A DNA stretch of 38,500 bases from Glandiceps talaboti (Eukaryota > Hemichordata > Enteropneusta > Spengelidae), in the NCBI RefSeq assembly GCF_964340395.1, contig NC_135564.1, positions 17,293,431 through 17,331,930 on the forward strand, read 5' to 3'. The first letter of the stretch is position 1, and every line of letters starts with the position of its first letter. Below the pieces are notes generated by a model that was not told where the DNA came from, did no database searches, and saw only the letters and a program-made list of their open reading frames with translations. Of the stretch, positions 14,101-26,100 are shown piece by piece. The position numbers and the translations under genes are program-made.

Positions 14101-17100
14101 AAAATAAATACCCAATCCTCATCCATATGGCTACTTTAAGGACTAATGTACTAGTATTATGGTTTATATTTATTTCATCTCACCATCATGACACACAGCA
14201 ACTATTGCCATTAATTTTGTCATTATACAAAATTATGTACAAGCTTCATATTTACGAATACTTTCTAAAAAGCTATGTTAAGCTTTTAATGACTGCGGAA
14301 TCATGTTTAACAACTTTTAAGTTTTACTTTTTTTAGTACGACCTACTTGTACAGATATAGTTGTTTCAATTGTAAGCATAGGACTCTCCTGGAAATAAAA
14401 GTTCAAAGAAAATAAAAACAAATTGTGAACTTGAATTAGAAATGGTAAAAACATGGAACAGTAAGGTGAAATATATGGATGGAGACAGAGGTTGACATGG
14501 AGTGAAACATTGGGTGGAGAAAGAATGAAAAGATGGAGAGATGACAATAAGGTTGAAAATGAGTGGGGAGGGGAGAGGGGTGGTGAGTTTGAGATGGGAA
14601 ATGTAATTATGAAGGGAAGGGATAGGTAAGGTGATGGAAAGTGCAAAGGGGATAGAAATGGGACAAAGGAGATGAACGGAGAGAAAGAAATGGATAAGAG
14701 AAAGAAGAGGGAGAGAAGTGAGAAGGCAAAAGTAGGAAACTAAGACTTGAAAGAATATAAACGGATGGGAAAAATGTTAGAGAGAGGAGATGTAGAGACA
14801 CAGTGATGCAATATAACAAAATGCTCTGAAAAGTGATATGGGGGGGGGGTGTTATGAAAATCACAAGAAGATGGGAAGAGACTCAAAGAGAGACATAACA
14901 GTGTGACAGAAATGATAAACAGAGAGGAAAAGAATTATAGTGGGTACCCAGGAGAGATAAGGTAGGGGACGAGAGACAAAGACAATGCACTGAAAGATGG
15001 ACACGACAGAAAACAGTGACATCACAAAGTCATCATATTGGAGATACAAATAACACACAGTGATTTGACTAATTCTACATCACACCACACAATGTGCTAT
15101 CAATTCACAACATTAATAATAGTGACAGACATTCTGGTGCTGATCTAAGTACTTGTGCTATTGATTCTAAAGACTGCTATTATGTTATGTATTCAGGACA
15201 ATGGTACAATAAGTGTATCATTAGATGAAGTGAGACATTTCAAACAGTGTTGTTTACATAGTAGTCAGTAACTATATTTTACCAAGATCCTAGATAGACA
15301 TTTCAATTCACTGTAATTATGTGCATCAGAAATAACAAGTGGTACCATAAACAATTTCTCTCTCTAGGCTATCGTAGTAATAAATTCGTTATTCATGGGT
15401 CATAAAGTTATTAAACACAAAACAATCAATAAAGTAAAGTTTGTTGGGTTTATATCTGCATTGGTTCTTCTCTATGAAAGTTGAACCTTTTGCATGTACC
15501 GGTAGGTAACTAATGTAATTTGCCAAGTTCACAAATATTTTGGGACACATTCTTATACATGTTATTTAATCTGGTGAAGGCATAGATGGATCAATACGAC
15601 AGTTTTATCAATAAATGTACATAACATACATAACCAAACTGTCTAAGGTATTTTGCCACTTCAAATTTTTTTCATTGACAATGACTTGAACTTTCTGTAT
15701 TTGATGTGTGTACAATTATCATATACAGTAACGATTTCATGTTATTTCTGATATGACTGCTGCATTCTCAGTTTTGACAAGCTTAGTCAGACACAAATTA
15801 AGACTAACTATTGTGGCATGTAATAGATGATATATATGTGTGATAACGGTGCCTTGGGGATGTAGATGGAATCATCTGATTGTCAAGATATTGTAAACAC
15901 TGGAAGGTCTCCGAAAATCTACATTGAAAGTCTTCATGGATGGGTGCATGGGTCTTTCCAATAGACTGAACCATTTTACTCTGAGTGTAATCATGCCAAT
16001 GTCCATTATTTGAGAGATTACAGGGATGTAACTAAGTTTAAGAGTAGCTGGTAAAACATGAAAACCAGGAGGTAATATCTAGGAATGAGACCCATGAATC
16101 TGTTCAATGATGAAAATATACTTGTTGAAATAAAGAATTTTTTTTTTAAGTCCTGAAAAAGTAGCTGGCAAATCACTGCAGAGTAGCCAGTTGTATTTAC
16201 CAGCTATTGGTCCTATCTTCATCCCTGGGTTAATGTCAACATGCCATAATAATAGTTTTAGTTTGTTTCTGTCTTAGCCTGTCAAAAGTGATTCTCAGCA
16301 GAATAATGGAAAGACAATGTGCAAACTACTAGAGACTGTATTGGATAGAACTGTGATCTTAGCTGTATACATCCGTGAAAGCATATTTACTAGACTGTAC
16401 AAAGTTGTAACCCACAACGTGATTAAAGAAATGCATTTCAACAAATCATTAAAACAGCAAGCTACAAACCTTCTCAACTGAAAACATAATCATGTTATTT
16501 ACATCATACATCAAATTGAACAGTAAACACAACATTCACTTGCCATTTTTTGTTCTTTTTTTTGAGAAATCACCTTTTCTTCTTGTTATAATCAAACATG
16601 TCAATAAATCGCACTGAAATTTCCTAAAACATTGCCTATTTTTAACTTTTTTGGACCATGGACATTTTATCTTAACAAGTTTTTTTAAACTGAAATTTTA
16701 CATGGTTTACCAATAAGAATATTGGATAGGAATTTTGTTATGTGCAATTCATAGTTCAGTACTGGAGAGAAAAAACAGCAATTCTGAAATCAGTAAGTTT
16801 GATATGTTGACACTAGAATACAGTATTTGGTACTATTTTGATATCAATTTCATCAAAAATAACTTCCTACATATTCACACGTTGGATAAAGTTTTGTTAT
16901 CCCTACTTTTCTTAAACTTGAGTAAATCAAATATAACGATCAAATTTCTAGTTTCTTCAACTCAAGCATAACTATACAACCACTGCAAGACTTCTCAAAC
17001 ACATTATGTATATGTACTGTGTGTGATACAATGTACTTTTCATAAAACAATCATTTGTAGACTACTACTAAACTATAAATTTGTCAGAAGGGGGGGGGGA

Positions 17101-20100
17101 GGGGGTTGAAGGGTTGAGAGAAATATGTTAATTCAGAAATGTTGGCTATTTTTTCACTTATTTTTCGGGGAGAGGACATTTTGTATTAATCTTGTTTTTT
17201 GTAAACTTATCTGCCGTCGAGGAAATTTTGAAATGCCCAATGCACTGTTAAACTGTTGTCTGAACTATAAATAGACTGATAAGATTTCAAAATATACACA
17301 AATATGCCTAGCAACTAAGACTAGAGACATAGCAACAGAGAATATCTCTTGTCAGTGTAACTCTGTGGTTAGATCATAAAGATTAAAACTATGCCTAGCA
17401 ACTAAGACCACGGCCCTGGCAACAGAGAAATATCTCTTACCAGTCTCATTCTGTGATTAGATCATAAAGAACTATGCCTAGCAACTAAGACCATGACCAT
17501 AGCAACAGAGAAATGTCTCATATCACTGTCAGTCCTTAGTTAGATCACAGCACAATAAAACTTTGGCTACCAACTAAAACCATGGCCATAGCAACTGAGA
17601 AATAAACTTTGGTGATTATCGTACCTGTATTGCCATTTCTCGTCTCATTTCACTCAGATTACTTCTCAGGAATGATTTCTTTCCAAGTAGTGATTTGACA
17701 GCTGCTGAAGGGTGTAAAGGTTGGCTATCTCCAGCATTCAGTGTTATCTTCCCTTTGTTAGCTTTAGATTCCTATCAATACAGGAACAAATCAATTACAT
17801 TGACGTGAACTTCAGATGGGGATTATCATTTAGGTATGAAAAACACTTGTCTAGCAGAGCTACAGAAACTATTGGTCCAGAACAAGAATGATCACATTTT
17901 ATCTTTATGGCTTCACTTATAAAATACTAGTAACACTAATGTGAGAACTTGGGGTTGACTCGCCGGCCTTTTTAATTAAATTGTGATCGGATTTACAAAT
18001 AGATTGCTGAGGTTGAACTTGAAGTTTAAAGTTTTGGGAAAAACAAATACTAATAATCGATCAACAGTTGTATAAATGTTTTTGTTCTATCTGTTATTGA
18101 AAACACTGTAATATACAGTATGTAAAGTTAGTCTGTAAGGTACGCCGTGACGGGGCGCCCTCACACATCAGTCGACACCTCCCAGTGGTAGGAGGCCGGT
18201 GAGGGCAGAACAACACCATGTATCTTGTAGCCTAATGCAGTGTACAAAGTATACCTTACCTGGAATACTTGGCCTGGTTCAATGATAACTTTCTTGCCTA
18301 GATGATTCTTGATGATAAAGGGTGGCCGTTCTTCTCCTATTTTACTCAGAGAAAAGGCTTCTGGTTTATTCACTGCATCTTGGAAGGCCTGTATTAAAAT
18401 CAGAACTTAACTAAGTGAAATTGAACACAACTTCCTAGAATACTTACTAAGTAGTATGAAGTACTTCTACTTCGAGGAACTCCCTTTCAGAATGGTTTCA
18501 TGCTGCAGTAACAGTATGTACATCAACTGTATACCACATGATTAAACTGTTTTTTGAAAAAGGTGGATTCATTTGATTGTTCACCTAGTGACATTACTGG
18601 TCTGTTTCACCACTAGAGGGCATGATTTATTGGACAGGTCTATTGACTTGTCTTGCCATACCTTTACATCTCTTTTCTACTTGACCACTGGAGGGTAGGA
18701 TTTACTGGCAAGGTCTATTGACTTGTCTTGTCATCCTTACACCTCACATTAGGTTCACCACTAGAGGGCATAATTTATCAGAAAGGTCTATTGACTTGTC
18801 TCTTCATTTACATTCACTTCACCGGGTACAGAGAATGAGTTCTTGAAAGGTCTATTTGAGTCTTACCTTGCCTAGATTTGTGAGAAGTTTGATGCAACTC
18901 TTGGTCATAGTGAGTTCCATGACATCACTGGATGATACAGTGATTGACATGATAGGGGGTATATCAGTTAGATCAATGCTGGCCCCATCGTCATCTTCAC
19001 CACCATTACCACCATTCTCATCAATATTCTTTTGAACCTACGGTGGAAATGAGAGGAAACATTTCTGATTATAATCAATTTGAATACTGTAACCATGGTA
19101 ACAGAATAGTAACTGCATGGAGCTCTCCAGAAATCAGGCACATTATAAATATTCTCGTTATTAGAGTCCCATGTGAGTTAATACAAATAAAATGATGTTC
19201 GACCAACAGTATCTGTTGTTCTGTCTCAAGCTGTGCTAAAACTACCTACTAGTAGTACTAGCAGCAAGTTTCTCTATTGATCACAGCGTAATCTTTCACT
19301 CCCTGATTGTAAACAAATTGTTGATAAGACCAAGGCTGGCTAGTCACTACACAGATAATATGACACATACACTCACTCACTTCACCCAGACAATAAACAA
19401 ACAACTCCAACATTTCATGTTAAATTAGAAACTAGAACACAATACAACATTGCAACTTTCTTAATTATACCACATATATCCCACAGTGTACAATGTAGAT
19501 ATCCTGAAGACTCCATTGGTGAAATGAACACTAATTAAACATCAGGGAGTGAAAGATTACACTGTGATCAATAGAGAAACTTGCTGCTAGTAGCACAGCT
19601 TGAGACGGGCTAGGAGCTACAGTTGGTTGAACATTGTTGTACAACATTCTAAGGGTAAAGGAATGAATGCTTGCAATGTTCTCAGTACAATACTACCAGC
19701 ATGAGTGTGTACAAACACCCAGATTACCCACACTGGCACTTGCGTGTCATAAGGGTTCTATATATTACATAGTATTACTCTATTCACCTATACAAATTTT
19801 GCAAAAATATACCCTGAAATTAGACTGAAACATAAGCAGGAGTTCTTGTGATTTGTGTACGTAGAATGCTCACATTCACATCTGTATACAGGTATAAGCA
19901 ATATACTGTTTTATGTACTGCATAGCAATGCAAAGACCAATAGTATGTCAAACATATCAAAGACACATACTTGAGGCACTGACAACTTTCATAAAATCAG
20001 CACTTCTCAAAAGGTGACGTTCTACAGAATTAAAAGATATACATTACATTTATCTAACCTAAAGTTTACACTTTTGTATAAACCTTATTTTGTTATTTTT

Positions 20101-23100
20101 GTTAGCTGTTATTACTTTAGTTGATACATTTACTAGTTTGTTTTAGCACCAAACACTTATTGCAGAAAATCCAATATAGATATAATGAACACATTCAGCT
20201 ACAAATGAAATTTCACTTGCATCATATTATTAAAAGTAACATTGTATATTTTGCATCTGATAAACCTACAAAAGTGTCAATCAAATGATCAGAGTAACAC
20301 ATGTACACAATAGACTACTGGTCACTGATTCTGTTGAGTCGTACCTCGATATTAAGTTCCCATGGTCTATGTCCACCACTGACTTCTACAGGTTCAACAA
20401 TGGGTTCCCATTCTGCCATGTTGACATTGTAATAGGACAACTCCATACTAACGTCAGAGGTGACATAGAGCTAAAAAAACAAGATATTATGCAAATACAT
20501 ACTAACGTCAGAGTTTACATAGAGCTATAAAAACAAGATATTATGCTAATACATACTAATGTCAGAGTTTACATAGAGCTAAAAAAACAAGATATTATGC
20601 AAATACATACTAACGTCAGAGTTTACATAGAGCTATAAAAACAAGATATTATGCTAATACATACTAATGTCAGAGTTTACATAGAGCTATAAAAACAAGA
20701 TATTATGCTAATACATACTAACGTCAGAGTTTACATAGAGCTATAAAAACAAGATATTATGCAAATACATACTAACGTCAGAGTTTACATAGAGCTATAA
20801 AAACAAGATATTATGCTAATACATACTAATGTCAGAGTTTACATAGAGCTATAAAAACAAGATATTATGCAAATACATACTAACGTCAGAGTTTACATAG
20901 AGCTATAAAAACAAGATATTATGCAAATACATACTAACGTCAGAGTTTACATAGAGCTATAAAAACAAGATATTATGCAAATACATACTAACGTCAGAGT
21001 TTACATAGAGCTATAAAAACAAGATATTATGCTAATACATACTAACGTCAGAGTTTACATAGAGCTATAAAAACAAGATATTATGCTAATACATACTAAC
21101 GTCAGAGTTTACATAGAGCTATAAAAACAAGATATTATGCTAATACATACTAATGTCAGAGTTTACATAGAGCTATAAAAACAAGATATTATGCAAATAC
21201 ATACTAACGTCAGAGTTTACATAGAGCTATAAAAACAAGATATTATGCTAATACATACTAACGTCAGAGTTTACATAGAGCTATAAAAACAAGATATTAT
21301 GCTAATACATAATACAAAATACAAGATAACTGATCTGAAGTTTACCAACATGATGTAAAAGCAAATTACAACCCATAACACCAAAGTAAAGTGTTTTCTG
21401 CATGTACCAATATTATTTATAGCATCTATAACAATTTGCTAATTGACCACATTAGAAAGGCCGCATGCTAGGCTTATAAATAAACCAATTGAAAAGTATA
21501 CCTTAAATTTACATTCAATATGAATGCTATAAGCAAATGTAGCACATAGAGAAAGTGCTTTACTTCAGTGTTACTTGTTGTAATATGAATGCTATAAGCA
21601 AATGTAGCACATAGAGAAAGTGCTTTACTTCAATGTTACTTGTTGTAATACTAGTAAGTCTAATTGTATGGTAATTATATGGTAATCATATGGTAATCAT
21701 ATGCCAGTCATGAGGAAGGAAGTTGGTGTACCTAACACACCCACGTATGGGATATGGCATGCTAAACATATCCAAATATGGACACTGGTATATGGTGTAA
21801 CGTACCTAACACAACCAAAAAGACAACATTCCAAACCAAAGGTTAGAAAAAATACCCATACTATGGGCTGTCATGTTTTTTATCATATGCCAAGTGAATA
21901 TATAATAATTAAAAATTAATATGATGGGAAATGTATTAATGATTTGAATCAAGATGGATTACTAAATACCAGAATACCAGTATCTGACAAAAAACACAAT
22001 TTTGATGAGGTACTACTTTATCTTGATTGTATAATGATCACAGTTGAGCAACATGAGCTTCTGCCCAGCAAATCTCTGGATCAGAAACAATGGCATGATA
22101 ACGTGTACATTGAGGAATGTAATAATTCCACAATTCTCACTGTTTAAATGGAATCACTGAATCTGTCAAAGTGTGAACTACCCAGACTTAATCGGTCAAG
22201 GTGAACCCTAATCAAGCCAGGTGTATCACTGAATCTGTAACTTACATTGGAAGTCCAGTCTTTGACTTCAGCAGTAACATTAGCCTCCATCATCAACATA
22301 GGTACAGTTTGTTGGCCAGCACCCATAGCTTCTATTGTGAATTTGATCCTTTCTATCTTCATAATTAACAGATCTCCTCTGACTACTTTAGTTGCTGCTA
22401 TCTCTTCTATCAGTGCTACAGCTCCTGATGGGTCTGCTTCCTCTGGGGGTTTAGCTGTATACAGAAAATATACAACCACAATTAATTCTCAATATTAACA
22501 GTCTTAGTATTGGAAATAAGTTGGAAATAAATTGGAAATATGTGTTATCCTCAGTGATTTATACCTTGTATTTTAATATGTACATGTATAACTTTTTACC
22601 TAATAAATTCAAAATCAAATCAATGTCTCATGGTCTTGTTATTTGGAAAGACAAAAGATTACATACTTTGGTCACTAGGTGGCGCTATTCAACAACAGAT
22701 CTTGCCAGAAATGTTGGTCAAGATATTACACACTTTCAGAATCACTGTTTACAAGCATTTTTACAGCAAATGTGGATGTCATTTTTTGTTCTAAAACTAA
22801 AATAGTTCTGTTTCTTCAACATAGATGGTTTAATTTTTAGAAACCCATCCATTTGTTGACTGCTGCATACATGCCAGCCTGACAACTGGACAGACGGTTA
22901 AACCTCCTTTTCTCTTATTATAACTATCTCCCAAAAAAAGACTTCTATTAAAATGTGGCTAACAAGAATGTAATGTCTCGCAAAAACCTTGCAATACTTC
23001 TTGCTGTCAGTTTAACTTATAAATCACTTTTTCTTGACTGTAATATTTTGGCATACCTTCTTTCAGGAACCAGAAGTTACAGTTCTTCAGTCTCTTTATT

Positions 23101-26100
23101 CCCCACAGATCCTCAGGCACAGCTTCCTCTGATTTCTTCTTTTCTATTTCCTCTGGCTGAAATGAAATAATTATTTCAAACTCTATTTCACATATTACAC
23201 CATGCACGAGCCAAGTTGAACAAAAAATATGGAATATATACGCTGGTCGTTGTATGTCACAACAATGCGCGTCTATGTCACGACGACATGTGTCTATGTC
23301 ACTGGTTCTGCTGTGTTCAAAATATGAGTCAAAACATTCAAAAATTGCCATTCCTCAATTTTTCTTTAATATTGCTGCCGCTGGTATGATTATGTTATTC
23401 TCCAATATTTTTCTTCATTCAGCCAGAATATACTTGTGACCTTAGGGTTGTGACTACTCATTTTGTGACTTGTAATGAAAAGGGCCCCCTAGGTCACTCA
23501 TATTTTCCTTGGCTGAGCAAAGAAAAATATTGGGGACACAGCTAAGTTATTCTTGCTTTTAAAATCAAATTATACTTCCTATATTTCAGTAACCAGACAC
23601 AAAGATTAACTGACACTATAATGTTACACTATCACAGCAGTTCTTCATTTACATGAGTGACAAACCTCACACGACCATCAGTTAATCAGATTTTATTCAT
23701 CCCAGATTTGTCACAGTAGTACTTCATTTACATATAGTAGGTGTGACAAAACTTCACATGATCCAGTAGGAACATAGCTACATACCATAGAGGGCGCTAT
23801 TTATACAATGGTCACATGGTATTTTTTTCAAAAATGGCAGGGTTTTTTTTAATTGGGAATCAATCTTGCATGGAAAAAAAGACTTTCACTCTTTCTGGAG
23901 ATAGTTATTTGAGATGCCTACAATACTGTCAAATATACTTATTTGACATTTTCATGTCGAAATTAAAGTTATTTACAACATTGGAAAACATGAAAACAAT
24001 TTTTAATGAGAAAAAATATCATACGAAAAACAAACATCTTCATGTTTTTAGACAACTAATTGCTGAATAAGCAAGGGTTGCAAGACAAGTCCCCTAAACT
24101 ATTCAACAACAATACTGCAAAGTTGGATGATTTCCGACTATTTACACAAAAGTGTTGCAGTTAAGCATGAACCACACTTATGACATTATGCGGTAAATAC
24201 CATAGGAATGGATGGAATAATATATGACTTGTATATATATTGATTGCAGGTGTATGTGGCATGACCAGAATTGTCATGGTTTTTGACCCCCATTAACCTG
24301 AAGTAGCATGAGCTGCAAAATAAGTCACCCACATCAAGCTAGTTAATTTATTCAACTGTAATGTGACAAGAAATCAACACAATTCAGGACTATAACTTAT
24401 ACTGCTATAATGTCCCTATTGCTATCCTTTACAACATCCTATAGTATTACTGTAACACAACTTGTCTTGGTGTAAGAACTAGCTGAAGACCACATCTTGC
24501 TTGTCTTCTCAGAGTAAAAAATTTCTTATGATATCTATAGTTCACCAACAGTACATGAGTCATTTGTATTTGTATTTTGTGATACCGTCACTATAAAACA
24601 CACACAATGATGTCTACAGTTACCAACAGTTTCACATCACTTATACCAGGAAGTAAAGAAAATGAAGGTCAATATGTAAGAGTTCAAACACATTAAAATA
24701 ACAAAAGTTCAACGGAAGTGACGGTTTCTCATATCAGCCATAATTGTTACAAGTCCTATTGATATATGAATACACAATGACATCATAGTTTCACATGGTG
24801 AAAAAACCCACACAGATTCTGTTCAGTTCAGTTAACTGCAGGATTTGTCTAGCTATACAGCTGTACAATATATATGCCAATTAAGACGAGACGATCTGAG
24901 AGATTTCTTCTTAAAGAGTTAGTGATCCTGTTTCCATGGTGCTAAAATAACCAACTGGACAAGATGTGGATGACAAACTGCACAGTTCTCCTGCTGGGAA
25001 TCTTATTTCTGATTATTGATATTCCTGTGGTCACCTCAGATGCAATATGTAAAGTGTACAACCAATCATATGTTGACTGCAGTCAGAGAGAATTGGATAG
25101 AATTCCTGGGAATTTACCATCATTTGCTACACATCTTGACTTCTTTGATAATAAGATTAAATCTTTACCACCAGGTAGTTTGGCAACTTTTGGGAAACTA
25201 CAGAATCTAGACCTTTTAAAAAACCAAATCGTAACACTCAATTCTAATTCTTTACAAGGACTTCATCAACTCAAAGTACTGAACATGCCATGCAATAATT
25301 TGTCTTATATCGAAGCTTACGCTTTTAGCGATGTCTCTCAACTAGAAATTTTGTACTTGCCTATGAATAGTTTACAAAGCATTCAAGATTATGTGTTCAC
25401 TCCTCTGAAAGACTTGGTGACACTTGACCTGAGTTATAATAACATTGGGATGCTGTCATTTACATCCTTCAAAGGACTTGTAAACTTAGAAGAGTTACAT
25501 CTCAATGTAAATAACATAACTGAACTTAGTCTTGCAGATGATGCATTTAAAGACTTGAAGAAACTAAGAATGTTAGATTTGAGTCTGAATGCCTTTGTCT
25601 GTTTTCCAGGTCAATCACTCAAACCTTTGAGAAATATTGAAATATTTCATTTTTCACACATACACTATATATTTGATAGTGAATGTGGTGGCATTGATCT
25701 GAGAGATTTTCCAAAACTGGAAGTATTTATTCTTGGTACTAATGACATCATTGATTTAAATGCAAAGAGTGTAATTTGTGGGTATGTTCAACAGCAGAAG
25801 GGGCATTTATCTTTGTATACTTTGGAATGTCCAATTAATGGTACACTTAATGCAACTAGAGCTTCAACACGAGACATGGCTTACAATCTAATCGATGTTG
25901 AATGTCTGGAGAAGTTACTCTATGATCTTCAACATTCTGATATCAAAACTCAGAGATTGAGATGGGTATCCCGATTACTACCACTCCAGATCACAAGTAC
26001 CACTTTTAAAGGTTTGAGAAAATCACAATTAGAAGAACTGTTTATACAAAATGTGTATGTTGAAGAAACCAAGTTGACTGATGGAATTTTCCAATGGCTG

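Larger units (their letters stand above)
18597..18860. repeat. Degenerate minisatellite with CTCF-like cores, array 2
   Basis: About 3.5 units of the same 75-95 bp unit as 9911-10437 (ACCACTAGAGGGCATGATTT, then GGTCTATTGACTTGTC). It runs up to the exon 13 donor. Confidence 0.88.

Noticed and set aside
14317-15058. S/L/P/F-rich minus ORFs
   Set aside because: By-product of the purine-rich tract, which lacks stops on minus.
20471-21310. CRISPR-like array
   Set aside because: No unique spacers, continuous 54 bp tandem units, eukaryotic intron.
21944-22147. 67-codon plus ORF (MNQDGLLNTR...) in the exon 11-12 intron
   Set aside because: No domain recognised, no splice or promoter context, flanked by repeats; kept only as unassigned intron.
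23816-24070. 84-codon ORF upstream of the TLR
   Set aside because: AT-rich composition, no domain or signal; length is within chance.
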